Part shown: positions 1-11,677 of the stretch, piece after piece
How positions within the stretch are numbered: position 1 is the first letter of the stretch
Layout: the number at the start of each line of letters is the position of its first letter
Assembly: GCA_947683425.1 (NCBI GenBank)
Contig: CANTUQ010000112.1
Span: forward strand, 15,591,001 to 15,655,000
Direction of reading: 5' to 3'
Length of the DNA stretch: 64,000 nucleotides
Origin: Excoecaria cochinchinensis
Lineage: Eukaryota > Streptophyta > Magnoliopsida > Malpighiales > Euphorbiaceae
Program-made: the position numbers and the translations under genes
The notes under the pieces: model-generated
What the model saw: the letters and a program-made list of their open reading frames with translations, nothing else
What the model was told of the DNA's origin: nothing
Database searches by the model: none

Positions 1-1130
1 ACTAGACACCGAACGGGTTAGATGCAAAAATGACAGAGGTTAGATACCTACCCGGCTAAAGCTAGACACCGCATGGGTTATATGCCGCAATGAGGGAGGC
101 TAGACACCGCATAGGTTAGATGCCGCAACAAGGGAGGCTAGACACCACACAGGTTAGATGCCAAAATGACAGAGGCTAGACATCGCACAAGTTAGATGCC
201 GAAGCGACAGAGGCTAGACACTGCACAGGTTAGATACCGAAACGACTGAGGCTAGACACCACACAGGTTAGATGCTGAAACGACAGATGTTAGATACCTA
301 CCCGGCTAAGACTAGACACCGCATAGGTTAGATGCCGCAATGAGGGAGGTTAGAAACCAAATTTCAGGTTAGATGCCGACCCGACTGAGGGTAGACACCG
401 CACAGGTTAGATGCCGAAACGGCCAAGGCTAGATACCGCACAGGTTAGATGCCGATCCGACTGAGGCTGGACACCTCACAAGTTAGATGCCAAAACGACC
501 AAGGCTAGACACCGCAGAGGTTAGATGCTGACCCGACTAAGGCTAAACACTGCACAAGTTAGATGCCGAAATGACATGGGTTAGATACCGAAACAACTGA
601 GGCTACACACCGCACAGGTTAGATGCTGAAACGACAGAGGTTAGACACCGAATACAAGGCTAGACACCGCACAGGTTAGATGCCGAAGCGACTGAGGCTA
701 GACACCGCATAGGTTAGATGCCGAAATGACATAGGTTAGATACCGACCTGGCTAAGGCTAGACACCGCACAGGTTAGATGCCACAAGGAGGGAGGTTAGA
801 CACCACACCTTTCAGGTTAGATACCAACCCGACTAAGGCTAGACACCGTACAGGTTAGATGCCGCAACGAGGGAGGTTAGACACCACACTAATAGGTTAG
901 ATATCAAACCGGCTAAGGCTAGACACCACACAGGTTAGATGTCGAAACAAGGCTAGACACCGCACAGGTTAGATGCCGCAACGAGGGAAGTTAGGCATCA
1001 CACCAACAGGTTAAATACCGAACCGGCTGAGGCTAGAAACCGCACAGGTTACATGCCGAAACGACAGAGGTTAGACACCGAAATAAAAAGCTAGACACCG
1101 CACAGGTTAGATGCCAAGATGATGAGGGTT
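1..1130. repeat. 38-bp tandem repeat array, 3' internal region of an Ogre/Tat-type element
   Basis: About thirty imperfect copies of a two-part unit are visible: a 16-nt piece beginning GCTAGACACCGCACAG and a 22-nt piece beginning GTTAGATGCCGAAACGAC. Units alternate, and some carry only the 22-nt piece. The array ends about 145 bp before an LTR start at 1275, and the same repeat lies at 13861-14400 just before another LTR, so it is an internal 3' untranslated array of this element family. Ogre/Tat elements are known to carry hypervariable tandem repeats between their last ORF and the 3' LTR. The array continues beyond the left edge of the window. Confidence 0.88.
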
Positions 1131-1274
1131 AACGTGTCAATAAATAGACAATAGCTACCCCGAATGGCAGCGCAGCAGGAAGGCAACTGCCTCAGGTACG
1201 CGCTTCTTTCCTTTTTTCTGAATTTTGGCTTACCCAGACACCCAAGTTCTAGGTTCTCCAAAATTGGGAACAAC
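1131..1274 (+). other. unique 3' end of retroelement internal region
   Basis: A non-repetitive stretch between the tandem array and the LTR start. It aligns by eye with 14401-14557, which sits in the same position in the second element: both contain a variant of 'ggcaactgcctcaggtacg' and 'cacccaagttctaggttc', and end in '..ggcaac' or '..gaacaac' directly before the LTR. No clear purine-rich polypurine tract is visible, so the plus-strand priming site is undetermined. Confidence 0.6.
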
Positions 1275-1654
1275 TGTAGACACCGGGTCCCGAGGCGGTC
1301 CAAGATCAGGATTACCCGATGATGAAAGCGTCGTCTATTCACAGGCAAAAATGTCGAAAATGATATTTTTGTTGTCGAGACCCTCATTATTTTTTAAATA
1401 AAAATAGACAAATAAATGTATGTAATAAAATTAAAAAATTTATTATAAAAAAATTAAATTAAAAAAAATTAAATTAATTAGAATTAAAAATAAAATAAAA
1501 TACGAAGTACTATTTTTATATATATCAAAAATTTTGATTAAAAATATATATATTTAAAAAGGGAATTAAATTAATTAATTAAAAATAAAAAGATTTAATA
1601 TTAAAAAATAAAAAAAATATTGATTTAAAAAAAAACAAAAGTAATCTTTACTTT

Positions 1655-1745
1655 TGTGTTGCGGCCTCAAGCTCATAAAATGAGCTGCGGCCCCAAGTGA
1701 GGCCGCAGCTCAAATGAGTTGCGGCCTCACACGAGGCCGCAATTA
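1655..1745. repeat. GC-rich palindromic block in LTR (GCGGCCTC motif)
   Basis: A GC island in an AT-rich LTR built from GCGGCCTC and its complement GAGGCCGC. One pair is GCGGCCTC-acac-GAGGCCGC with perfect 8-bp arms. It lies 380-470 bp into the LTR, upstream of a TATA-like 'aataaaagg' near 1930. Confidence 0.75.
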
Positions 1746-2404
1746 ATAGTTTTTTTACCCAATTTTTGCAGTACTGGGACTGTAAAAATCAGGTTTTTTC
1801 ACATTTTTGGCTAGATTTTAAAAAAATTAATTTAGAAAAGTGAATTTGGCTTTTTCTATTTCGGGAAGACAGTGAAATTAAAGAGTCTGTGTCTTCATTT
1901 TGTTTGGGGGAGCTGCATTTTCAAACAAAAATAAAAGGGTTTTTTCTCTCAAGTGGGCAGAGGGGAGTATTTTTGAAAGAAAGAAAATCTTAGACATTTT
2001 TCAAGATTCAATCTTCTTCTTCTCTAAAATATTTCATCCTTAGTTTGATTTGAGCAAGAAAATTAATTTTCTTTGCTTGATCATCCCACCTAAATTATTT
2101 TCTTAGGTTTTTTTATTTGTTAAAAACTTAGATTTTCACAAGTTTTCTTTGTATTTATTACCACAAAATTCGACAAAGAGAACGGAATCAAGACACTATT
2201 TTTCCGATCCATAAAATCTAAGGGTAAATATTCTTGGATTTGTCCTCATTTAATTTTGTTTACCATTTATTGCTGTCAATATTGTTATTATTGTTATTAT
2301 TAACATGTTTATAAATTATTTCTAGCATTTTTAGTGTTATTGTTTACTGTTGGCTCCCTTTCCTTTTTATTGTCATTTTTACCATGATTCCATCACTGTC
2401 CATG

Positions 2405-2473
2405 CCTACATTTTCATTACCACTATTATTATTATTATTATCATGAGTGTTGAGTTCATTTTCCCTCCACCAC

Positions 2474-2524
<51 letters not shown>

Positions 2525-2643
2525 GTTGTTGTTGTTGTTGTTGTTGTTGCTGCTATTATTATTATTATTATTTTGTGGTATTATTATTATTAGTATTACT
2601 ATTTTATGTTTATTTTGTGTTATCATTAGTTATTATTACGATT

Positions 2644-2689
<46 letters not shown>

Positions 2690-2774
2690 GTGTTATTACT
2701 ATGTTATTATCATGATTATGTTATTATTATCACTATTAATGCTCTTATTAGTGTGTTGTTACCTTTAATATCAC

Positions 2775-2840
<66 letters not shown>

Positions 2841-2925
2841 ATGTTTATTTATATTATCATTATTATTGTTATTATTTTTGTTGTGTAATGTTATCATTAT
2901 TATTATTATGTTACTATTATTACCA

Positions 2926-2965
<40 letters not shown>

Positions 2966-2992
2966 CTTCTTCTTCTTCTTCTTCTTCTTCTT

Positions 2993-3085
<93 letters not shown>

Positions 3086-3170
3086 GTCATTTATGTTATT
3101 ATTATTATTATTACCAACATTATTATTCTGTTATCATCATTTTATTACTATTGTTATTGTCATTGCTATT
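2405..3170. repeat. compound trinucleotide microsatellite (NTT)n inside the LTR
   Basis: About 750 bp is dominated by ATT/TTA, GTT and CTT triplets. The cleanest stretch is 2927-3085: (GTT)13, (CTT)19 and (ATT)21 in direct succession without loss of phase. Other (ATT)n runs lie near 2470-2522, 2650-2690 and 2775-2840, with a (GTT) run near 2524. Open frames read across it encode only Leu/Phe/Ser/Tyr/Cys homopolymers and are not genes. The LTRs at 4168 and 14558 have no comparable tract at this position. Confidence 0.95.
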
Positions 3171-4414
3171 TACTTTGACATTTTTTTTATTGTTAGTTTT
3201 AGGCTTTTGCATGACCCGCTTTTTATTTACTTTGAGCATAAACTATTTGCATATTGGATTAGTATGTCTTATATTTATTTGGCATTCTTTCGATTAATTG
3301 TTTTGAATTATTACTAATATCTTTTAATGTTATTTTTTTGTTTGGGGATTTAAATGTGAATTTTCTTATGTGAGCGTTCTCGTGACCACACGGAGGGGTC
3401 ACTACGAGTAGGAGACCACGTCGATTGGATGAGATCTTTCCTACCCTACCTTTTGTGTTTGTGCTTGTTTGCAAATAAAATGTTTTCATTTTGTGCACAT
3501 GTGAGGTAAAAAATCACAAAAATATTTTATAACTAAATCGGGATTTTTATTAATAAAATTGGAACCAATGTCCCTCATTTTAGCCAATAAATATAAAACG
3601 TCAAAATAAAATGAATAGTTGAATTTTCTCAAAAATGGGATCACTCATCTCGGTTTTTCAAACTAGCAATCGAACAACTCTTCGATCCCCTTTTAAATGA
3701 GCGTGAAGGAACTAATGTTCCTAAACCAAACGAATGTCCCGATTTATGTATGTTTTTCTTATGTTTGATTTTGTTTGTTTGTTTAAATTTATGTCTGTAC
3801 ATTTCGGGCCCTTATAATTAATTTTGGGGCAATATTATTTAGTTTTTATTTGCGATTGTATTCCATCCCAAGTTACATTTTTAATCTTCTTTTATTTGTG
3901 GTTGTATTTCGCTAAAATTTTACCTCTTTTAATTGTGTGCTTGACGTGTTTATTGCTTTTCTTTATCGCTTTATTTACCGCTTTCTTTACAGCTTTTTAC
4001 TTATTGCTTTTGAATACTTGCGATACGCTTTTAATTAAAAGTATTAATCATGTGAGATAAGAGGTAAAATTTTAGGAAATTAAAAGCTCATTTATAATTA
4101 ACCAAAACATAAATAAGAGTGAAGTCTCGAACACCATCTCTGGTTTAGACTAATAGAGGTTAGAGACTGTAGACACCGGGTCCTGAAACAGCCCAGATCA
4201 GAGTTACCCAATAATGATAAGACGCCTTTTCACATGCAAAAAGGTTAAAAGTGATGATTTTCTTTTCAAATTTTCATTTTAGAGTGAAAAGATAAAAAAT
4301 AATAAAATAATAAAAAAATATTTTAAAATTTAGTTTTGAAAAATGGGGGCTTAAAATTATAGTATTTTTAGTCAATTTAAAATTTAAAATTAAAAAAAAA
4401 AAAAAAAAAGTCGG

Positions 4415-4550
4415 ATCGTGAATGTCGGGCGCGGCGGCGCGCAGCATTGCGCGACGCCCATCGCGCTGGCGCGCGCGCTTCGTGCGTCAGGCAGCTCCGC
4501 TCCGACGCCCCGTCCCCATATAGCGATGGGCGTCCCTACTCCTGAGTGTC
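4415..4550. repeat. GC-rich palindromic block in solo LTR
   Basis: A sharply bounded GC-rich island, 245-380 bp into the LTR, preceded by an A-rich run. It contains GACGCCCATCGC near 4453 and its exact reverse complement GCGATGGGCGTC near 4522, giving 12-bp perfect arms, plus (GC)n runs between them. It lies about 170 bp upstream of a canonical TATA box. Confidence 0.75.
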
Positions 4551-4721
4551 GCCATAGGGTCTGATACCCCTTTTTCCGATTTTTGGACCTAAAAATCAGT
4601 TTTTTATCCCTTTTTTCAATGTTTTAAGGGATTTTTTCCATTTTTAAAAATTAAAATAGGTAATATCTGATTTAATTAAATTTTATCCCTTTAATTATTT
4701 TATTTTTTCCTATTTTTTTCA

Positions 4722-4729
4722 TATAAAAG
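4722..4729 (+). promoter_or_regulatory. TATA box of solo LTR
   Basis: TATAAAAG about 555 bp into the LTR, in the U3 part. The equivalent position in the LTR at 14558 also holds TATAAAAA. This is a sequence match only; the transcription start is not known. Confidence 0.55.
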
Positions 4730-6873
4730 GAATGAGATGAAAACCTAAAAGGGAGATTTTTTGGCTTGGGTTTTTTCTCTTCATCTTTTCTTTTTTTCTT
4801 CCTCTCAAACTCTAAAAAATTCCAGATTTTTTCCTACCAAAGAAGAACAAAAAAATTGAATCCATCTTTCATTTTTTTTTTTCCAACATAATTTCTTCTA
4901 AATATATATATTTAGAAGGAATTTTTGTTGTTTGATTAATTTTTGGAGACAAACACAACAGATGTTTGTTCTCAATTTTTTTAACCTTTTATTTGTTTTC
5001 AATAAAATTTTTTACATTGATTTTGTTTTGAATCTCTTTTTGATGGAAAATTAATTTTGATACAAATAAAGTAATTGTTTGTTATCAAAATCTAATTTTT
5101 TCCATTTGATTTTTATTTTGATATAAACCAAATCATTTTTTTTTCTTTAATTATAATCAATAAAAAATCTTTTTTTAATCAAAATCATTTCTTTAGGCAA
5201 AGAAATCAATTCTTTGCTCTTAAAGAATTTTTTATCATTTTTTATCCTATTTTTTTCTTGGTATTACACTCTAATATTGCAAATCAAGAATAAAGAAATC
5301 GATCATCATTTTACCTTCATCGAATCCGAAACTCTGAGGGTAAACATTTCAGGCTTGTTCTTTTTATTATTTTTGTTCATGTTAATTTATTCATGTATAT
5401 TTTTATTAACTTCATTTATTTATTTATTTATTTATTTTATTTCAGATTTGTTTTATTTAATTTGTTTATGTATGATTTTATTCTTATTCGTGTATACTAT
5501 TATTATTTTTATTATTTTCATTTATTTATTCATTTATTCCATTGTTTTTATATTTGTTTTAATTTAATATGTTAATATATTATTTTGTTCATATAAATAT
5601 TGATTTTCTTATCATTTCGAACATGTAAATATTGTTTTCTTTTAATTCTTAACATGTAATTAATTTATTTTATTTTAACTCATCATTATTTCTAACATGT
5701 AATTAATAAATTCATTTTAATTGATCTTTTTGCCATGTAAATGGTTTATATCATTTGTGAACATATTTAATTAATTATGTCATTTATTTAATCATTTTTT
5801 ATTCTTTTCCATTGTCATTATCATATGTTTAATATTTTGTTCACTTGTTTATTTTCATTATTATCTTGTTCATATTTTTACACATTAATTAATTAACATG
5901 TTGTATTTTATTCCAATTACATCTTTTAATCCATTTGTTGTTCATAACACATTTTTTCTCATTTACTTTAAATTGATAACATTTTAATTCATTTATGATT
6001 TTGATATCATTTCATTTCATCTCATTTTATTTTATTTTATCATTTATTTTATGTTTAATTGATTTTAATTGATTCAATTACTAACATTATTCTATTTGTG
6101 TTTTATTTTCATTTCACATCTCATTTTCCTTCTTGGGCGTTTTTGCGAGCATACGGGAAGATTCAGAAGGCTCGTTTGGGATCAAGTGTTTATTTATTTC
6201 ATTTACAATATTTATTTATTTTGGCTTTTTCATTTATTTTTGCCATGTAATTTTCTTGTAAAATTATTTATTTAGGCCCACTAGAAAGAAAGTCACTAAA
6301 CGTTTTTTTATTAATTAACTTGGAATTTTTCCTAAATAAAAATGGGACCAATGTCTCAATTTTCTCCATCTGAAATAAAATCATCACATCAAAAGTGTTT
6401 TATAATAAATATGCATGCGAGGACCAATGTCCTCATCATTAATGAATACCCCGATTTATGCATGATTTGTATTTTATTTACAATGGGGGTTGTATTCCGC
6501 CCCTAGTTTTATTGTAATTTATTTTGAGAATGTTTATTTTAAATAATGCTTTACTTATCGCTTTTGACATGAATGATTGCGCTTTAATTAAATGCATCGT
6601 GTGGAAAGTTGGTGAAACAATGAATTCAAAACTTAATTATAATATTGATCAAGGTATAAATAAATGAGAAGCCCCGAACTCACTCTGGTCTTTGGGACTC
6701 AATGAGGCGAGGGGTCTAGGACTTCCAAGACACCTCTTGAGTCTCACCAAAAGACTTAAATATACAAATCCTAGGCTCCAGGGGATAGAGGCTGAGACCT
6801 CCAAGATCTCTCTGGCTAGCCCAAGATGGATATGTATGCGCCGTCTTAGGCTCGACAAGGCTAGACGACCCTT

Positions 6874-6901
6874 CCCAATGTTCTATTGGGTGGCGACTCC
6901 A
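6874..6901 (+). other. U5 hairpin plus internal PBS-like motif
   Basis: CCAAT-gttct-ATTGG is followed directly by TGGCGACTCCA, identical to the first 11 nt of the tRNA-Arg-type primer-binding site at 9388. The motif lies 119 bp before the LTR end. The same arrangement occurs at 7051-7061, 9193-9203, 16994-17004 (one G to A change) and on the minus strand at 26339-26349. Confidence 0.7.
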
Positions 6902-7243
6902 AGAAACCTCATTGTTGCCCAAAATAGACGCACTTGTAAATACCTTACAAGTTTTATGAACCTTTTCTGATTGCCCTAAAGCGGGCTTTCGGGAGGCCAC
7001 GGGGTTCGGCGCGCGTCACGGAGACCTTTTTCAATTTCTCGTAAATTGGGTGGCGACTCCAAAATACCTCAAAGATGCCTAAAGGCGCCGTGAGACTAGA
7101 TGATCATTTCCAATGTTCTATTGGGAAGGAGGCATCCAAAATATCTCATGGCACCTAAGATTAAAAAGACGCGAACCAATCTCTCGAGCCCTAAAAGCGA
7201 GTCTCGCCTAAGAGGGCCTTTGCTAGGTTCGGCAAGCGTCACA

Positions 7244-7545
7244 GCCGCACCTCGCGGCACTTATTGGCAGCGCGGGCGAGGCACAACGCTTGCGTGCAGG
7301 CTCGCGAGGCGCCTTGCGCAAGGCCTTGCCTCGTGCAGCGGGCGGCCTGCAAGGCATCACCTTGTGCATGCGAGGCGCGGCTTCCTACGCGAGGCCACAC
7401 CTTGCGCAATGCGAGGCACGGCCTCCCCGCGTGCGCCTGAACCTTGCGCCTGCGAGGCACGGCCTCCCCGCGCGCGTCCGCACTTAGCTCCTGCGAGGTA
7501 TGACCTCCAGTGCGAGGGCCGCATTTTGTGCATCTCCTACCTCGC
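7244..7545. repeat. GC-rich palindromic block (GCGAGGC / GCACCTCG motif), 5' LTR copy
   Basis: Dense repeats of GCGAGGC, GAGGCACGGCCTCC and GCACCTCGC in both orientations, followed abruptly by AT-rich LTR sequence. Open frames across it give Ala/Arg/Pro-rich peptides on both strands and are composition artefacts. The matching block in the 3' LTR is 14715-15325. Confidence 0.75.
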
Positions 7546-9386
7546 CGGGACTTCAGTTTTTACTGGATTTCAGTGGTTTTGAGTTAAAATTTGAATTAAA
7601 CTTAAATTCTATTTTTTGATTTTCAAAAGGATAAAACTTGATTTTTAAAGGATAATTACGAATTTTTTAATGGGATTAAAAAACCCCTAAAACCTAATTT
7701 TTTGGAGGAAGATCACATAAAGAGAAAAAGTAAGAACACCACAGGGGGCATCATTGGAACGGCAAACAAAAATTCTGAAAAGGAAGATTTTTTACAGCTA
7801 ATAAGGTTTTTTAAAAATTCTAAAAATTATTCTTGAGACAAAAAAATTAATTTTTTGTGTTTAATATTCAATTCTCATCATCCGATTTCTTTAAAAATAA
7901 GAGTTTTGAACTTCAGTTTTAGTGAGAGAAAGCTTTGATCCAAGCTTTCTTTATTCTTTTTTCAAGTAATCTACGAGAAAATCAATCCGTTCTTCTTTTG
8001 CAGCCAAAATCAAACCTCTAAGTGTAAATTTACAGGTTAGAGCCAATCCTTTCTCTTTCCTTACTTTGTGTTGTTCATTTGTTTTCTCCATTGTAATTGC
8101 TGCAAGCTACTATTAGTTTATTTGTTGCTGTTTGTTATAATCAACTTGAACTTAAATTAATCTAATCAATTTACTGATATGATGCGTGGAATGTAAGTTG
8201 AATCTGTGAAACATCTAGCATTAATTTTGTTTTTCAGTTGATTCTACTTTTGGTCATTAATCCACTTTGTTAATTTTCAGTGTTTATTATCAAACATTGT
8301 TTTCCTGTAGTAATCATAAATATTTTTCTCAATTAGAATTATTTGTTGTATTTACTTCATTTAATTGCTTATTTCTATTATATCATATTCTGTTTAATTT
8401 GCTAACATTGCTTTTTTATTCTTGTTTTTGTTGTCTGTCAAACTTATTTATTTCACTTTGAGTAATGTTACTGGGCAAGCTGAAGAATCAAGAGATTAAT
8501 AGCCTTCAAAGTTTGATTTGCATTTTAATTTTTATATTTCCTTTATTTTATTGTTTTGTATGTTTTATACAAAATAGTATTTAGATACGTTTATTTTAGA
8601 GAAACTCATGCTTTTTTACAATAATAAAAATTGAGATTTTTATTAATAAAATAGGACTAATGTCCTGATTTTAGCCAATAAAATCTCATTTTCGAAAGGG
8701 AGTTAATTCTCATAAAATGGGATCTAATTATCCCTATTATTTTTATCGCCCAAAATAATTATCATATTTTTTAAGTTAAGACAAGGGAACCAATGTTACT
8801 AAAATCTAATAAATATCCCGATTTGTTTATTATATATTTTATTTTATTATTTTTTGTGTATTATTTATTTTGGGCCCTTGTAATTAATTTTGAGACAATT
8901 TTATTCATTTATTTATTTATACTTTTTTGTTTTGGGGAATTGTTCTGTCCCATTTTTCACTTGTAATTTATTTATCGCTTTTTTATTGCTTTTCTTTACT
9001 GCTTTCCAAAAATGCTTGAAATGCGCTTTAATTTGATTGCATGATCGCGTGATATGAGAAATGAAATTTTAATTGCTAAAAAATTCATTTATAACTTAAC
9101 TTAAAGCATTAATAAGTGTGAAGTTCCGAACACCTTCTCTAGTTTAAGACCCTCGAGATTAGATGACTTTTTCCAATTTCTTGTAAATTGTGTGGCGACT
9201 CCAAAATACCTCAAATGTGCCTAAAAGTTTTATGGCATTAGTTGAACTTCCCAATGTTCTATTGGGTAAGAACTTCCAAAATATCTCATGTTACCAAAGA
9301 TCAAAAAGACGCCGACTATCCCGGGCCCTAAAAGCAGGCATTCGGTGACCCCATTTTTCGGCCGGGTGCGGGAAGCACGCGTCACG
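7244..9386 (+). repeat. 5' LTR (5' end missing) of the gag-only element
   Basis: From 7244 the sequence matches 14931 onward in the 3' LTR: a GC-rich block, then 'ggatttcagt..gttttgag', 'tttttggaggaa', 'ggttagagccaatcc', 'catgatcgcgtgatatgag' in the same order. It ends GCGTCACG, one nucleotide before the PBS. The right 230 bp hold the two hairpin plus PBS-like modules typical of this LTR class. Confidence 0.8.
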
Positions 9387-9387
9387 G

Positions 9388-9401
9388 TGGCGACTCCACT
9401 G
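9388..9401 (+). promoter_or_regulatory. primer binding site (tRNA-Arg type)
   Basis: TGGCGACTCCACTG begins one nucleotide after the LTR end. Its reverse complement matches the 3' acceptor end expected for a plant tRNA-Arg with CCA. tRNA-Arg priming is a known property of Ogre elements, which supports the clade assignment. Confidence 0.8.
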
Positions 9402-10324
9402 AAAATGATCGAAACTTTGCTTCGAAAGTGACTTAAGTTAAAATTATAATTGAGCTTTTAAGAATCAAAAATTCCATTTCTGTTTAAAAAATTGCATTGC
9501 TTCATTAGAGCCTTAGAACTATGCTAGTTGGTCCCTTATTTTACCTCGATGCATTCCTGAAACACAACCCTACTTTTATTCATTGTGGGGAAGTGCTCAG
9601 GATAATCACTAGCCCAAGCCTTGTACCATCAATGGTATATCAAATGGAGACCCGATCGGTTGTTATGCTCACAATGAGCTAGACCCATTGGCAGGGACTA
9701 TGCTTGGGTAGACCTATAGTAACATCACCCTTGACCAAACCTCATACAATGGTAATAGAAACCTCCACTAGGTGATACGTACCCTAATAATATGCTTGCT
9801 ATGTGGGCCCTTATATATTGAACAAATTCAAACATATTAATTGGACACTCATCAAAGGCTCTTATGCCCCGGTGGGCCCATTTTTAGTCTGTTTGCAAGG
9901 TCCAAATTCATAATAGCCAAAACCCATACGTATGTACTTTAAATTAAGAGTGTTATGCTGCTGGTTTCTCACCATGCACCATACGAGCCCATTGGGTTCC
10001 CCGCTGACATATGGGTCAAGCTCACCTTGGAAAGAGACTGCATGACCTCTTTTATAGGAGTAATAAGATTGGAAGGATCTACCTGCTTGTATGTGGTTGT
10101 CAATATTGCATCAACACGACCATGCATCTTTAATATCACTCATGCATCATGCTAATGACTTGAGGCTCACGGCCATCATGGGTAAGAATTAGTGGTCTAG
10201 GGGCCCTGACGGCCGATTGATAAGGAGAAACCCATTCTTTGAGTTACCAAAGCGACTGTCGGATTGGGATTCAAAGTCACTTTCAGATAGCACTGAAACC
10301 CTTTCTTCAGAATTATCACTAGAC
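9402..10324 (+). other. untranslated leader of gag-only element
   Basis: About 0.9 kb between PBS and gag. It includes phrases typical of this region in Tat-type elements (runs such as 'gctcaccttggaaagagactgcatgacc') but no domain I recognise. A 66-codon open frame at 9955 has no supporting features. Confidence 0.5.
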
Positions 10325-11677
10325 ATGGCCAACTAAGACTCAAGTGCCACCCGGGCTATTGTTACTGGAGAGATGGACCGAAGGGCCCAAAAAATGGAGC
10401 ACAGATTTGAGGAATTTGAACATAGAATGATGGCAATGATGGGCAACTTAGCTACCACTCTATCATCACTAACTGGACAATAACCTGCCGCTCCTGCCGT
10501 GGGACAGGCCGAACAGATTCAAAATAAGGAGGCACCCCCGGCAACAGTTATAGAACCACCTCCTGTTGCTGAGCCTAGAGCTCTTGCACATGTTGAGCCT
10601 AGAAAAGTTGGGGGACATAGACCTGAGGAGGATTTTATAGAAGATGAGTAGGAGGAACCCGGGGTAGTGAAAACTAAGCCTCCTAAAGAGGATGCCTCCT
10701 TGAAGAAGATAGAAGAAAGAGTTGAGGCGATGGCCCGCCTACTATCTGCCAGAAAGGGGATAAACCCCGAGGATAGGGATTTGGATGACGAGGAGATGCT
10801 TCCTTAGAGATTTAAAATGCCCGATATACCCAAGTTTGATGGCACCTCAGATCCGTCTACTCATATCAAGCAGTACACGCTTGTGATGAACGGGACTATG
10901 CTTATTAAAAGGCAAAAGATAGAATACTTCTATTTGAGTTTGACGGGCCCGCCAGTGGATTGGTACCACGAGCTAGATAGAAAGACCAAAGAAGATTGAG
11001 ATCTATTGGCGGAGGAGTTGCTCCGACAGTATGACTGCAGCACACGGATGGAAGTGACCCTGAAAGACCTAGAACTATTACAACAAAATTCAGGGAAACC
11101 ATTCCACGAGTACTTGACTAGGTAGAGGAACCGGGTGATAGAGATGAAGAGAAAGCCAGACACTCCAGATCAAATCAAATTATTCATTAGAAATGCTAGC
11201 CTATACTTGGGAGAACCATTAAAGATGAAGGGGCTGAAGGACTGGGAGTCCCTGAAAGACATAGCCATAGAAGCTGAACGAGAACACCTGGCAAGGAAGG
11301 CCAGTAATGACAATTATACCCGGAGAAATTACGGTAATCAAGGAGCAGAAAGGTCAGCAGGGCCCAATAATGGAAATCCAACTAGGAACATAGTAGATAT
11401 AGCGGTTACCGGAATAAACCAAAGGCATTATTCTAACCTAGGCAGATCATTATCTTGGGTGCTTAAAAGGCTAATGAAAGAAGGTAAGTTACAGCTAATG
11501 CTTGCTCAACCCGCTAGAAGTCAGGGACGTCCTGATCATCGAGCGGATCAGTACTGTGCCTACTATCAGCATACGGGGCATGAGACTGATGAATATCGGA
11601 CACTGAGAAGCCAAATCTAGGACCTCATTGATAGCAAATAGATTGTTGATCCGGAGAATCGAAAGAAGAAGGCGTAA
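10325..11677 (+). pseudogene. degraded gag of Ogre/Tat-type Ty3 element
   Basis: A single frame of about 451 codons runs from ATG 10325 to TAA 11675, interrupted by in-frame stops near 10334, 10481, 10649, 10805, 10997, 11123, 11618 and 11639 but with no evident frameshift. The N-terminus carries a charged, Met-rich coiled-coil-like segment (GEMDRRAQKMEHRFEEFEHR). The middle reads as the Retrotrans_gag fold: 'PKFDGTSDPSTHIKQY', 'FYLSLTGPPVDWYHEL', 'SGKPFHEYL'. The C-terminal part has a degenerate zinc-binding motif (YCAYYQHTGHETDEYRTL) of the kind seen in Tat-lineage gag. Gag would form the particle that packages element RNA. With this many stops it cannot make a full-length protein. Confidence 0.82.

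Larger units (their letters stand above)
4163..7025 (+). mobile_element. solo LTR of Ogre/Tat type with 5-bp target site duplication GAGAC
   Basis: The LTR occupies 4168-7020 (2853 bp), begins TGTAGACACCGGGTCC and ends GCGCGTCACG, one base from the CACA end seen in the related LTR at 26209-28241. GAGAC at 4163-4167 and 7021-7025 flanks it directly, and removing the LTR restores a continuous homologous sequence of the host LTR. No internal region is present, so it is the product of LTR-LTR recombination. It shares its first ~55 bp and its last ~200 bp with the host LTR but differs strongly between, so it is a related family, not the same one. Confidence 0.88.
1275..7243 (+). mobile_element. 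Ogre/Tat-type LTR (3' LTR of an element extending left of window), split by a solo LTR
   Basis: The LTR begins TGTAGACACCGGGTCC and ends GCGTCACA. Its two halves are 1275-4167 and 7026-7243, about 3.1 kb without the inserted LTR at 4168-7020. Internal landmarks shared with the LTRs at 7244 and 14558 include the 'gatttttattaataaaat' block near 3542, 'gggcccttataattaattt' near 3808 and 'gtgagataag..' near 4051. Because the family's tandem array lies immediately upstream, this is best read as a 3' LTR. Its right end joins the interior of another LTR, so the whole element probably inserted into that LTR. Class-level assignment rests on the LTR ends and the tRNA-Arg-type motif at 7051; no pol is present. 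Confidence 0.75.

Noticed and set aside
1..1130. CRISPR-like alternation of repeats and short spacers
   Set aside because: Units are imperfect, spacers are themselves related repeats, and the array belongs to a plant retroelement.
2350..3317. Several overlapping open frames of 120-180 codons
   Set aside because: They translate trinucleotide microsatellites into Leu, Cys, Phe, Ser and Tyr runs and have no gene character.
6649..7000. Overlapping 70-94 codon frames on both strands
   Set aside because: They lie inside the 3' part of an LTR, and the homologous parts of other LTRs do not keep the frames.
7100..7582. 160-codon Arg/Ala/Pro-rich open frame and antisense frames
   Set aside because: Caused by the GC-rich palindromic block; both strands and several frames are open, and the 3' LTR copy does not preserve the frame.
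6891..9203. Possible tRNA-Arg gene fragments
   Set aside because: Only 11-14 nt match the tRNA 3' end, and the positions fit a PBS and PBS-like LTR motifs. No cloverleaf can be formed.
10905..11163. Two minus-strand frames of 65-77 codons
   Set aside because: Antisense of the degraded gag, whose domain is recognisable on the plus strand.
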